From: Ruminococcaceae bacterium UBA3818
GTDB taxonomy: Bacteria; Bacillota; Clostridia; Oscillospirales; Ruminococcaceae
Assembly (NCBI GenBank): GCA_002369315.1
Contig: DFDW01000029.1
Location: 28,329-53,742, forward strand
Reading direction: 5' to 3'
Length of the DNA: 25,414 nucleotides
Positions 14,063 through 21,836 of this stretch are shown here, piece by piece. The translations under genes were made by a program, and so were the position numbers. Within the stretch, counting starts at the first letter, position 1. The number at the start of each line of letters is the position of its first letter. The notes below the pieces were generated by a model. It was not told where the DNA came from, made no database searches, and worked only from the letters and a program-made list of their open reading frames with translations.

Positions 14063-15388
14063 TTATACCAATTGGCGGTTTTTCCATTTCCCGCTGGCCA
14101 CCCGCCAAACGAACAGGATAATGCGGAAAATCCAGTCGATAAACATGGCAATCCACACGCCCAATACCCCAACCCCCATATATTTTCCGATGAGAAAGCT
14201 GAACCCAATCCGGAACGTCCACATGGAAAACACCGAAACAATCATGGTAAACTTTACATCCCCAGCGGCACGTAGCCCATTCGGCAGTGTAAACGCCGCC
14301 GGCCACAAAATGGCTGCCGCGACACAATGCCAAACCATAATTTCCCGGGTGATAACGGCGGTCTCATCCGAAAGCTGGTACAGCATCAGCATCGGATCAA
14401 TGCAAAAATACATCAATACGTTCAGGGTAATCATAAACAGATAGGCTACCCCGGTGAGTTTGAGCATATAGTTCTGCGCCTGCTTGAAATCTTCCGCGCC
14501 CACGCACTGCCCTACCACTGTGATCATTCCCAGCCCAATGGCCATGGCCGGTACAAATACCAGGGAGCTAGCGCTGTTGGCCACCGCGTTGGCGGTAATG
14601 CTGGCGGTTCCGAAAGAGGCGATCAGGCTGGCCACCAGGATTTTTCCGATCTGGAACATCCCATTTTCCAGGCCTGTGGGAATTCCGATCCGCAGGATGT
14701 TTTGAATCATGGAGAAATTCGGCTTCCAGTGCAGCCAACGCTCAATCCGAATCACATTTTTCTTGTTGCTGAGCAAATACAAAATAAAAATCGCCGCCAG
14801 CATCCTGGAAATCAACGATGCCAAACCCGCTCCGGCCACACCCATATGGAACTGAAAAATCAGCAGCGCGTTGCCGCCCACATTGACGATGTTCATCAAT
14901 AAAGAAGCATACATGGAAATTTTGGAATTTCCCATGCTGCGAAACAGCGCCGCGCCTGCGTTGTAAACGGCGATAAACGGATAAGAAAGCGCAGACAAGA
15001 GCAAATAAGTAGCCGCGTTGTCCATGACCGAATCCTCAATGGAGCCGAACAGAATCCGCAGCAGTCCCCTCCGGCTCAGCAAACAGGCCAGCATGATCAC
15101 CGCGGAGAATGCTGCCGTAATCAGCACCAGTTGCTTGGCCGCTTTCCTGGCGTTTTCCGGCTGCTCCTTTCCAAGATACTGCGAACAAACAATCGCGCCG
15201 CCGGTTGCCAGCGCTGAGAAGATATTGATCAGCAAAATATTGATGGAGTCGACCAGAGAGATACCGGATACTGCCGCTTCTCCACAGGTGGCGACCATTA
15301 ATGTATCCACAATGCCGATGGTCATAGCCAATAACTGCTCGACAACCAATGGCAGGATTAATTTCATCAGTTGTTTTCTGGAAAACAT
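14063..15388 (-). CDS. MATE family efflux transporter
   Basis: Inner-membrane exporter of the MatE fold, about 441 residues with twelve hydrophobic segments in two similar halves. Recognisable features are the start KLILPLVVEQLLAMTIGIVDTLMV, the repeat-specific GISLVDSI, the segment LFRSMGNSKISMYASLLMNI, and in the second half RIGIPTGLENGMFQIGKI, followed by ANAVANSASSLVFVPAMAIGLG. Such proteins export cationic drugs or metabolites using Na+ or H+. The open frame begins with a GTG at 15394, but GGGAGG lies at a better distance from the ATG at 15388, which I use. Single-gene unit. Substrate unknown. A short hairpin (ACCGA/TCGGT, near 14050-14063) at the end of the gene is too weak to call a terminator. 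Confidence 0.92.
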   Translation of the reverse strand: MFSRKQLMKLILPLVVEQLLAMTIGIVDTLMVATCGEAAVSGISLVDSINILLINIFSALATGGAIVCSQYLGKEQPENARKAAKQLVLITAAFSAVIMLACLLSRRGLLRILFGSIEDSVMDNAATYLLLSALSYPFIAVYNAGAALFRSMGNSKISMYASLLMNIVNVGGNALLIFQFHMGVAGAGLASLISRMLAAIFILYLLSNKKNVIRIERWLHWKPNFSMIQNILRIGIPTGLENGMFQIGKILVASLIASFGTASITANAVANSASSLVFVPAMAIGLGMITVVGQCVGAEDFKQAQNYMLKLTGVAYLFMITLNVLMYFCIDPMLMLYQLSDETAVITREIMVWHCVAAAILWPAAFTLPNGLRAAGDVKFTMIVSVFSMWTFRIGFSFLIGKYMGVGVLGVWIAMFIDWIFRIILFVWRVASGKWKNRQLV

Positions 15389-15601
15389 CTGCACGCTCCT
15401 CCCTGCGCATCAATCCGATTTTAGAAAAATCGTTTGAAACTGATTATTGTTCTATAATGCGTCAAATCTCTGTAAAATGCAAGTAAAAATACCGGTGTCG
15501 CAGGGAAAGCGCAAAAATTCGTCAGAAACGGCAGATAATTGTATACAATCTCCAAAAAAATCGTAAAAAAGCACGATTCCCTTTTTTCTTCTCCCGGGAC
15601 G

Positions 15602-15610
15602 TGATATACT
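15602..15610 (+). promoter_or_regulatory. Extended -10 promoter of the M3 oligopeptidase
   Basis: TGA-TATACT (TG at 15602-15603, -10 at 15605-15610) is an extended -10 element; no convincing -35 is seen. It lies 30 bases before the start codon. Confidence 0.5.
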
Positions 15611-15640
15611 AAAGATATTAAATTAAAAAAGGGGATTTTT

Positions 15641-17335
15641 ATGAAATTTTCTGAATTCAGCTATAAACGCCCGGATCTTGCCTTCGCAATGGCACAAATG
15701 GATACGCTCGCTCACTCAATTCAAAACGCTCAAACTGTTTCCGATGCAAAAAGCGCCTTTTTATCTTTTGAAAAAATGGCAGAAGAAATCAGGAGTCTCT
15801 CTTCCATCTGCTATGTGCGCCATACGGTAGATACCCGTGACCGCTTTTATGAGCAGGAAAACGCGTTCTGGGACGAAAATCTCCCTCTTTTCATGGATAA
15901 GCAGCTGGATATTTACCGCGCCATGCTCGCCAGCCCGCTTCGGCCTGCTTTGGAAAAAGAATTCGGCAGACTTCTGTTTGACAAAATGGAAATCGACGTC
16001 AAATCTGCCGATCCCAGTATTATCCCGCTGATGCAGGAGGAAAACAGCCTGCAGACCCAGTATCAGCAACTGTACGCCTCGGCGCAGATCCCTTTTGACG
16101 GAAAAACATTGACCGTTGCGCAGCTGGCGCCTTACAAACAGAATCCGGACCGCTCCGTACGCAAAGCAGCCTTTGAGGCCGAAGGCCGTTTCTTTGACGA
16201 AAACCAAGAAAAATTTGATGAAATCTATGATAAGCTGGTCAAAAACCGGACAGAGCAGGCCCGCCGGATGGGATATGAGAATTTTATCCCTCTGGGCTGC
16301 ATCCGCATGAAACGCAACGGATACGGCGTTTTGGAAATGGAATCCTACCGCAAAAAAATCATCGAGGAAATGGTTCCGGCAGTGTGCGAACTGAAAAAAG
16401 TGCAGCAGAACCGGATCGGCGTTGATTCGATGCAGTATTACGACGATACGTTCCTCTTTCCCGACGGCAACCCCCTCCCCTTTGGCTCCTCCGATGAAAT
16501 TCTGGCCGCCGGTCAGCAGATGTATCGTGCCCTCTCTGCGGAAACCGCCGAGTTCATCGATTTTATGTTCGATTCGCAGCTGTTTGACGTGCTGGCAAAA
16601 GAGGGAAAGGCTCCCGGCGGCTACTGCACCTATATTCCCAGCCACAAAAGTCCGTTTATCTTCTCTAATTTTAACGGCACTGCCGGAGATGTAGACGTAT
16701 TGACCCACGAAGCCGGTCACGCTTTTGCTGCTTATCAGGCCGCAAAGCAAAACCTGCTGCCGGAATATGCCGACAATACCCTGGAAGCCTGCGAGGTACA
16801 CTCCATGAGCATGGAGTTTCTCACCAGCGACTATCATCATCTGTTCTTCGCCGATCAAACGGAGAAATACCAGCTGTTTCACGCCGAAAGCGCGGTATTT
16901 TTCCTGCCATATGGCTGTATGGTGGATGAATTCCAACATATTGTGTATGCAAATCCTGAAATGAGTCCCCGGCAGCGCAACGAGGCCTGGATGGCATTGG
17001 AGAAAAAATACCGTCCCTATCTGGAATTCGGTGATCTGCCTTTCTACAGCCGAGGCGCCGGCTGGCAGCGGCAGATGCATATCTATCTCGATCCTTTTTA
17101 CTACATTGACTACTGCCTTGCCCAAACCGTAGCGTTGCAATTCTGGGCGCTGTTCCTCAAAGACCCCAAAGACGCCTGGAAACGCTATCTCGCTCTGGTG
17201 AACCAAGCGGGAACCGGTACCTTTGTGGAGGTAGTCAAAGCCGCCGGATTGAAAACGCCTTTTGAGGACGGCTGTGTAAAAGAGGTAGCCGAGATTTCCA
17301 AGGGCTGGTGTCTGGCACATCAACTGAAAAAATAA
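15641..17335 (+). CDS. M3 family oligoendopeptidase (PepF-like)
   Basis: Cytoplasmic zinc oligopeptidase that cuts short peptides. The 564-residue length and layout match the M3 family: a helical N-terminal half, then DVDVLTHEAGHAFAAYQ with the HExxH site His356-Glu357-His360, and a third ligand at Glu385 in LEACEVHSMSMEF, 29 residues after the first His as in thimet-type enzymes. Further family landmarks are GGYCTYIP upstream and RGAGWQRQMHIYLDPFYYIDY (about 471-491, substrate-binding Tyr region) downstream. ATG start with AAAAGGGG upstream. Single gene with extended -10 promoter and strong terminator. Exact naming (PepF versus another M3B member) is open. Confidence 0.92.
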   Translation: MKFSEFSYKRPDLAFAMAQMDTLAHSIQNAQTVSDAKSAFLSFEKMAEEIRSLSSICYVRHTVDTRDRFYEQENAFWDENLPLFMDKQLDIYRAMLASPLRPALEKEFGRLLFDKMEIDVKSADPSIIPLMQEENSLQTQYQQLYASAQIPFDGKTLTVAQLAPYKQNPDRSVRKAAFEAEGRFFDENQEKFDEIYDKLVKNRTEQARRMGYENFIPLGCIRMKRNGYGVLEMESYRKKIIEEMVPAVCELKKVQQNRIGVDSMQYYDDTFLFPDGNPLPFGSSDEILAAGQQMYRALSAETAEFIDFMFDSQLFDVLAKEGKAPGGYCTYIPSHKSPFIFSNFNGTAGDVDVLTHEAGHAFAAYQAAKQNLLPEYADNTLEACEVHSMSMEFLTSDYHHLFFADQTEKYQLFHAESAVFFLPYGCMVDEFQHIVYANPEMSPRQRNEAWMALEKKYRPYLEFGDLPFYSRGAGWQRQMHIYLDPFYYIDYCLAQTVALQFWALFLKDPKDAWKRYLALVNQAGTGTFVEVVKAAGLKTPFEDGCVKEVAEISKGWCLAHQLKK

Positions 17336-17345
17336 TCGACACGGC

Positions 17346-17378
17346 AAAAAAAGGGCGGCAGATCTGCCGCCCTTTTTT
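17346..17378. terminator. Bidirectional terminator between two convergent genes
   Basis: A near-perfect palindrome: AAAAAAGGGCGGCAGA pairs with TCTGCCGCCCTTTTTT. It serves the oligopeptidase on the plus strand and the deacetylase on the minus strand. Confidence 0.9.
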
Positions 17379-17406
17379 ATCTGCGCCTGCCGGATGCAGA
17401 TGCAAA

Positions 17407-18174
17407 TTATTTTGCCGGCAGCTGCCGTCCGGTGTGGTCCGTCACCGTTTCCCCTTTTAAAAGCAGATTCCCGACTGTAGTGAACCGATACCCCTTCTCC
17501 CTCAGACCAGCAATCACGTCCGGCAGTGCCTCCATCGTCGTATCCGCGCCGGAATGGAATAGCACAATGCTGCCGTTCTGCACATTTTCCACCACTTTCC
17601 GGGTCATTTCATCGGCCGGCGGCTTCTGCCAATCCACCGAATCCACATCCCACTGAATCACTTCATACCCCTGCCGGCGCAGCAGCCGGATCACCCGGCT
17701 GTCATAAGAGCCCGACGGGACGCGGGCCAAACCCGGAGCCGTACCGGTCAAATCCCGTATCAGCGCATCGGTTTTATCCATCTGCTGCAGGATTATATTC
17801 TCCTGTTCCCCGACAAAATCCACATGGGAATAGGAATGATTGCCGATTTCATGGCCTGCCGCCGCGATCTGACGCACGGAATCGGGGTACCGTTCAACCC
17901 ACTGGCCTACCAAAAAGAATGTAGCTTTGATGTTTTCTTTTTCCAACAAATCCAAAAGCTGCGGAATGTCATTTTTCTCCCACGCGCAATTGAAAGTCAA
18001 AGCGACCAGCGGCTCTTCGCGCTGCACGGAATAAATCGGCAATTCCCGGTTGCCCGCCGACACAAGGGATGCCGCCATATTCCCCAGTCCCAGCAGGATC
18101 ACCAGGATATACAGCGCCGCACCCAGCAAAAACCAAATGGATTTTTTTCGTCCGATTACCATAAATCGTTTCAA
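17407..18174 (-). CDS. PdaB-like polysaccharide deacetylase (NodB homology domain), atypical motif 1
   Basis: Membrane-anchored or secreted protein with an N-terminal membrane span (about 13-35) and a NodB domain from about residue 55. Closest in layout to the sporulation protein PdaB and related clostridial deacetylases. Visible motifs: ALTFNCAWE in place of TFDDG (Asn62 where the catalytic Asp is expected), HSYSH with zinc ligands His113 and His117, RVPSGSY (151-157), QWDVDSVDW (174-182) and IVLFHSG with His207. Loss of the motif 1 Asp may reduce or abolish deacetylation. The start is a TTG with GGAGG 8 bases upstream; an ATG four codons later is too far from that site. The start region lies in the arm of an inverted repeat. 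Single gene ending at a shared terminator. Confidence 0.85.
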   Translation of the reverse strand: MKRFMVIGRKKSIWFLLGAALYILVILLGLGNMAASLVSAGNRELPIYSVQREEPLVALTFNCAWEKNDIPQLLDLLEKENIKATFFLVGQWVERYPDSVRQIAAAGHEIGNHSYSHVDFVGEQENIILQQMDKTDALIRDLTGTAPGLARVPSGSYDSRVIRLLRRQGYEVIQWDVDSVDWQKPPADEMTRKVVENVQNGSIVLFHSGADTTMEALPDVIAGLREKGYRFTTVGNLLLKGETVTDHTGRQLPAK

Positions 18175-18219
18175 CTGCCATCCCTCCGCTATCCATTCTA
18201 TGCGAAAGGGATGGCAGTT
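18173..18219 (-). promoter_or_regulatory. Inverted repeat covering the start of the deacetylase gene
   Basis: AACTGCCATCCCT (18173-18185) and AGGGATGGCAGTT (18207-18219) are perfect 13-base complements separated by 21 bases. In the mRNA the downstream arm holds the end of the ribosome site and the first two bases of the TTG start codon, so a folded leader would block initiation. Confidence 0.6.
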
Positions 18220-18246
18220 TTACCAATCGGAAACCTTTTCGTCCAC

Positions 18247-18288
18247 ATTAAAACAAAGCTTCCGACTATAAAGCCGGAAGCTTTGTTT
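18247..18288 (-). terminator. Terminator after the thioredoxin-fold gene
   Basis: AAACAAAGCTTCCG and CGGAAGCTTTGTTT pair perfectly over 14 bases; on the minus strand they are followed by TTAAT. Confidence 0.85.
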
Positions 18289-18310
18289 GGGGTATTGGTG
18301 AAGCCAATTC

Positions 18311-18874
18311 TTATTTGCAGCAGCAGCAACCTTTTTTCGCAAGCAATGCCGCAAACTCATCAACATCCGGAATGTCTCCGGCCGTTTTTGCATAGTGGGC
18401 ATATGCTACAGTCAGGTCCGGCTCTACGACAAACGCGGCGGGCAACTGATCCTCATTGCCCTCGTATTCGCCATGCTGCAAGCCCAGCTTTTTGGCCGCC
18501 TGGATTTTTTTCAGCGCCTTTTCATCGATGGCGTCTTTAATCGAAGTGGCCGGATCGATAGACAGCGCCTGATAGATCTTCTGTTCCGGATCGGCGATTA
18601 CCCAGAAAGGATATTCGGTTTCGGTGAAGTTACGCGCCAACAGGTCCGGATCAGACTGCAGTACAAAAACCACCTGGCCGCCGGTAGCGGTGATCTTATC
18701 GTACTGCTCTTTGAGTTGAATCATGTCATAACGGCACAGAGAACAACCATAGTAGCGAGAAAACAACAATCCGGTTCTCTTTCCGCCTACGATTGTTTCA
18801 AGGTCCATTCCTCTTTTATACGGAGTATCAAAAACAAAATTCTCCATTTTCTCTCCGACATTGATTTTTGCCAT
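18311..18874 (-). CDS. Peroxiredoxin-like (AhpC/TSA) protein with a four-cysteine tail
   Basis: A 187-residue thioredoxin-fold protein. LLFSRYYGCSLCRYDM places a CxxC (Cys44, Cys47) at the N-terminus of the first helix, as in thioredoxins and some peroxiredoxins; FVLQSDPDLLARNF and PFWVIADPEQKIYQAL follow the AhpC/TSA pattern. It probably reduces peroxides or disulfides. Unusual: the protein ends KKGCCCCK, four adjacent cysteines (183-186). The open frame begins 21 bases further upstream, but AAGGAG lies 7 bases before the ATG at 18874 and MAKINVGEK is a normal N-terminus. It starts 32 bases after the stop of the aminotransferase gene with no terminator between, so the two are one operon. Confidence 0.85.
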   Translation of the reverse strand: MAKINVGEKMENFVFDTPYKRGMDLETIVGGKRTGLLFSRYYGCSLCRYDMIQLKEQYDKITATGGQVVFVLQSDPDLLARNFTETEYPFWVIADPEQKIYQALSIDPATSIKDAIDEKALKKIQAAKKLGLQHGEYEGNEDQLPAAFVVEPDLTVAYAHYAKTAGDIPDVDEFAALLAKKGCCCCK

Positions 18875-18906
18875 AACACTTCTCCTTTTCGTCAATTTAG
18901 GCTTGA

Positions 18907-20082
18907 TTATTTCAAAGCGTCAACCGCTTTTTTCAGACGCTCCATCGCCGCTATGAGATAACGCGTCGGGCAGGCCAGATTCACCCGTTCAAATCCGCTG
19001 CCGCCCTCGCCAAACATCCGTCCCTGATTCAAATACAAATCCGCATCCAGGGTCAGTTTTTCCAACTGTTCGTCCGATAAGCCCAGCCCCGTGCAGTCCA
19101 GCCACAGCAGATAGGTACCCTGCAGTTCCGTCACCTTGATCTGCGGGATTTTTTCTTCCACAAACCGTTTCACCTGCTGGTAGTTATATTCGATCATGCA
19201 CAGCATTTCATCTTTCCAGGCGCCGCACCGGTCATAGCAAATCCGGCACGCCTGAATTCCCAGCGCGTTGGAAGAGAAATCCCGCTGGTATTTCTCCAGC
19301 AGCTTTTTGCGCAGCTCGTCGTTGGGAATTACGATATTGGAAATTTTCAAGCCGGCAATGTTGAATGTTTTGCTGGGAGCCGTACAGATAATGCAGTGCT
19401 GCGCAAACTCCTCCGAGATGCTGGCAAATACCGTATGCTTATACCCGGTCAGAATAAAATCAAAATGGATCTCATCCGATACGACCAGTACGTTGTTGTC
19501 AATGCAAATGCGGCCGACTTTCTCCAATTCTTCTCTTGTCCAGACCCGCCCGATGGGATTGTGAGGGCTGCAGAAAATCAGCATTTTATTTTTGGGGTCT
19601 TTCGCTTTTTTCTCCAGGTCCTCAAAATCGATCTGATAGGTGTTGCCATCATGAATCAGCGCATTGTTAACCAGCACACGGTTATTCTGCGTAATCGCCA
19701 TAGCAAACGGATGATAAACCGGCTGCATGATGATAATCCCATCGCCGGGCTCCGTAAAGGTTTTTACGATGCCGAACAAGGCGTTCACCACGCCGGGGGC
19801 CTGCACCAGCCATTCCGGCTTGATGTCCCATTGATGCCGGTCCTTCATCCAGCGAACGACCGATGCATAGAACGCGTCGTTGGGCATGGTATATCCCAAA
19901 ATCGAGTGGTCAATATACTCTTTCAGGCCTTCAGCCAACTCCGGCGGGTTTTTAAATTCCATGTCAGCTGTGGACATGGGAATAACATCTTCCGCCGCAT
20001 TTGGATTATGCTGCACCATCGTATCCCATTTGCGGGACCCCATATTTTTGCGAGGAATCAGCGTTTCAAAATCATATTTCAT
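18907..20082 (-). CDS. MalY/PatB-type PLP aminotransferase (probable cystathionine beta-lyase)
   Basis: Fold-type I PLP enzyme. The 391-residue protein begins MKYDFETLIPRKNMGSRKWD, a start typical of the MalY/PatB group, and carries MSTADMEFKNPP (36-47), CSPHNPIGRVW with Asn175, VSDEIHFDF with Asp203 that holds the pyridine nitrogen, and the Schiff-base Lys238 in APSKTFNIAGL. Enzymes of this group cleave C-S bonds of cystathionine or cysteine conjugates, giving a thiol, ammonia and pyruvate. ATG start behind AAAGGGG. It has its own promoter (20132-20160) and is followed by the cysteine-tailed redoxin, which suggests a thiol-related job. A pure aminotransferase role is not excluded. Confidence 0.9.
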   Translation of the reverse strand: MKYDFETLIPRKNMGSRKWDTMVQHNPNAAEDVIPMSTADMEFKNPPELAEGLKEYIDHSILGYTMPNDAFYASVVRWMKDRHQWDIKPEWLVQAPGVVNALFGIVKTFTEPGDGIIIMQPVYHPFAMAITQNNRVLVNNALIHDGNTYQIDFEDLEKKAKDPKNKMLIFCSPHNPIGRVWTREELEKVGRICIDNNVLVVSDEIHFDFILTGYKHTVFASISEEFAQHCIICTAPSKTFNIAGLKISNIVIPNDELRKKLLEKYQRDFSSNALGIQACRICYDRCGAWKDEMLCMIEYNYQQVKRFVEEKIPQIKVTELQGTYLLWLDCTGLGLSDEQLEKLTLDADLYLNQGRMFGEGGSGFERVNLACPTRYLIAAMERLKKAVDALK

Positions 20083-20131
20083 CCTTTTTCCCCTTTCTTA
20101 TTCCGACCGGAACGTTCTTCTAATTGTTATC

Positions 20132-20160
20132 ACTTTAACACGAAACAGTCCAAAAGTCAA
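20132..20160 (-). promoter_or_regulatory. Promoter of the aminotransferase-redoxin operon
   Basis: On the minus strand TTGACT (20155-20160), 17 bases, TAAAGT (20132-20137), about 50 bases before the start codon. Confidence 0.6.
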
Positions 20161-20195
20161 TCTGCGTTCCCTCTCCGAAAAATGGCAAGATTTAC

Positions 20196-20217
20196 TTTCA
20201 CAAGGTAATTTGTGAAA
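20196..20217. promoter_or_regulatory. Inverted repeat between divergent promoters
   Basis: TTTCACAA-N6-TTGTGAAA is a perfect 8-base inverted repeat. It lies between the two divergent promoters, just upstream of the YitT -35 element, a fitting place for an operator. Confidence 0.5.
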
Positions 20218-20222
20218 TCTTC

Positions 20223-20251
20223 TTGTTTTTCCGCACTGTGTCCCTTATAAT
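20223..20251 (+). promoter_or_regulatory. Promoter of the YitT-family gene
   Basis: TTGTTT (20223-20228), 17 bases, perfect TATAAT (20246-20251), 36 bases before the start codon. Confidence 0.65.
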
Positions 20252-20287
20252 AATGAGTAAAGTGTATGGGAAAAGGGAGAATTTCAG

Positions 20288-21136
20288 ATGGAGCATAAAT
20301 GGATTAAAATTTTGCTGATTTTATTGTGCAACGCCATTTTTGCCTTTGGCATTGCGGCATTTATCATTCCCTGCGGATTGCTGTCCGGCGGCACCACCGG
20401 TATCGCTTTGTTTGTACAGCATATTTGCGGTCTGCCTGTCGTCGTAACCGTATGGGCCATCAATATCTCCATGCTGTTGCTGGGATGGTTTGTGTTCGGT
20501 AAAAATTTCGTATTATCGACAATCCTCAGTTCCGTTTGCTACCCGCTGTTTCTCGATCTGTTCCAGCGGCTTTTAGGCGATTTCCGCTTTACCACTGATA
20601 TTCTGCTGTCCACTTTGTTTGCGGGTCTTTTGGTCGGCGCCGGCGTTGGGCTAATTCTGCGGATGGGGGCCTCCTCCGGCGGTATGGACATTCCTCCCCT
20701 GGTTCTCAACAAGTATACCGGCATTTCTGTTTCTGTTTTTCTTTATGCGTTTGATACCGTGATTTTAATTTTGCAGGCATTTTTTTCCGACTTGGAAAAA
20801 ATTCTTTACAGTATTGTCGTCACCCTGCTAACTTCTTTGATTATCAATAAAGTAATGCTCATCGGCAAAAGCCAGGTACAGGTTATGATTATCAGCGAAA
20901 AATACCGGGAGATCAATACCGCTATCCAAACCACGCTGGACCGAGGATCCACTTTTCTGCAATCCATTACTGGCCATTTGCAGAAAGAACAGCTGATTGT
21001 TTTCAGTATTCTTTCCCCCCGGGAGCTTCCGAATCTGAACCGGATTGTTTCCCAAATCGACCCCATGGCCTTTATGACTGTCACGAAAGTCAATGAGGTA
21101 AGAGGCCGCGGGTTCACTTTAAAAAAACATGATTAA
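20288..21136 (+). CDS. YitT family membrane protein (DUF161 + DUF2179)
   Basis: A 282-residue protein with about five membrane spans in the N-terminal 195 residues and a soluble C-terminal domain. The segment AAFIIPCGLLSGGTTGIAL is the family signature, and GASSGGMDIPPLVLNKYTG is the second conserved block. The C-terminal part from about 200, ending EVRGRGFTLKKHD, is DUF2179. Function of the family is not established; membrane transport or sensing has been suggested. ATG start with AAGGGAG 8 bases upstream. Single-gene unit with its own promoter and bidirectional terminator, divergent from the aminotransferase operon. Confidence 0.92.
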   Translation: MEHKWIKILLILLCNAIFAFGIAAFIIPCGLLSGGTTGIALFVQHICGLPVVVTVWAINISMLLLGWFVFGKNFVLSTILSSVCYPLFLDLFQRLLGDFRFTTDILLSTLFAGLLVGAGVGLILRMGASSGGMDIPPLVLNKYTGISVSVFLYAFDTVILILQAFFSDLEKILYSIVVTLLTSLIINKVMLIGKSQVQVMIISEKYREINTAIQTTLDRGSTFLQSITGHLQKEQLIVFSILSPRELPNLNRIVSQIDPMAFMTVTKVNEVRGRGFTLKKHD

Positions 21137-21157
21137 ATGTTCTTTCTCCCATTTGAT

Positions 21158-21190
21158 AAAAAAGGATTTGCCTTTGGCAAATCCTTTTTT
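21158..21190. terminator. Bidirectional terminator between YitT-family and NimA-like genes
   Basis: AAAAAAGGATTTGCC and GGCAAATCCTTTTTT pair perfectly around a 3-base loop, serving both convergent genes. Confidence 0.9.
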
Positions 21191-21210
21191 GCTGTTACAG
21201 CTCTTATTTA

Positions 21211-21714
21211 TTATCCGGGCTGGTTGCCTGGTTCTTCTCTCGGCAAAAAATCATGCTTTTTCGCGCTGAACGCGGAAACCGTAATCTTGAACACCGCAAC
21301 AGTATCCGCCATTTTGCTGTCAAAGCAAAAATCTTTTCCTGTTTGGTGCCTCATGAGGAGAGAAAGTCCCTGTTTTTTCTCTGTGTCATCCTGCACGAAA
21401 GAAGCCACGCCGCTTCCGGTGATGCTCGCAAAAGCATACCCATATCTACAAGGTTCCCCGGCCTCTATCAAACGATGTCTGCAATCCATTTCGAACGCGA
21501 CTTCGTCGTTTTTTTGCAGCGCGGTGATTTTTCGTCCAGACTTGGCACTGTGGAAATACAGAGTCAACCGGTCGCTTTCGTACTGGTAACCAAAGTTCAT
21601 CGGTACAATATACAAGCCCTGTTCATCCTGGAGAGCAACACGGCATACTTTACATTCGTCTAAAATCGCCAGTTTATCCGCTTCACAGGTTACTTCCCGG
21701 TCTTTTCTTCGCAT
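21211..21714 (-). CDS. NimA-like pyridoxamine 5'-phosphate oxidase family flavoprotein
   Basis: A 167-residue split-barrel flavin-binding protein. MRRKDREVT at the start, CKVCRVALQDEQGLYIVPMN, the conserved FGYQYESDRLTLYFHSAKSG and AFEMDCRH are the usual signatures of the NimA/PPOX-related group, which includes nitroimidazole resistance reductases and many proteins of unknown substrate. Probably cytoplasmic and FMN- or F420-type cofactor binding; FMN is the more likely cofactor in this lineage. ATG start with AAAGGGG 7 bases upstream. It lies 34 bases behind the terminator of the SIS gene, and its own promoter is not obvious. Resistance function is not implied by sequence alone. Confidence 0.9.
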   Translation of the reverse strand: MRRKDREVTCEADKLAILDECKVCRVALQDEQGLYIVPMNFGYQYESDRLTLYFHSAKSGRKITALQKNDEVAFEMDCRHRLIEAGEPCRYGYAFASITGSGVASFVQDDTEKKQGLSLLMRHQTGKDFCFDSKMADTVAVFKITVSAFSAKKHDFLPREEPGNQPG

Positions 21715-21747
21715 TGCAATGCCCCTTTCTTCTCCTGCCTCCGATAC

Positions 21748-21791
21748 AAAAAGCCGGCGCCGCTTTTGATAAAGCAGCAGCCGGACTTTTT
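21748..21791 (-). terminator. Terminator after SIS gene 1
   Basis: AAAAAG-CCGG-GC-GC arms pair with GC-GC-CCGG-CTTTTT with small bulges (minus-strand order AAAAAGTCCGGCTGC to CGGCTTTTT), ending in a T run. Confidence 0.7.
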
Positions 21792-21836
21792 ATGCGGTCA
21801 AATCAATTATCAGCGCTGTAAATGCAGCCAACCGGA

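Noticed and set aside
15761..17347. A 528-residue open frame on the minus strand opposite the M3 oligopeptidase.
   Set aside because: Its protein has no family features and it mirrors a clearly real M3 gene with catalytic motif, promoter and terminator on the plus strand.
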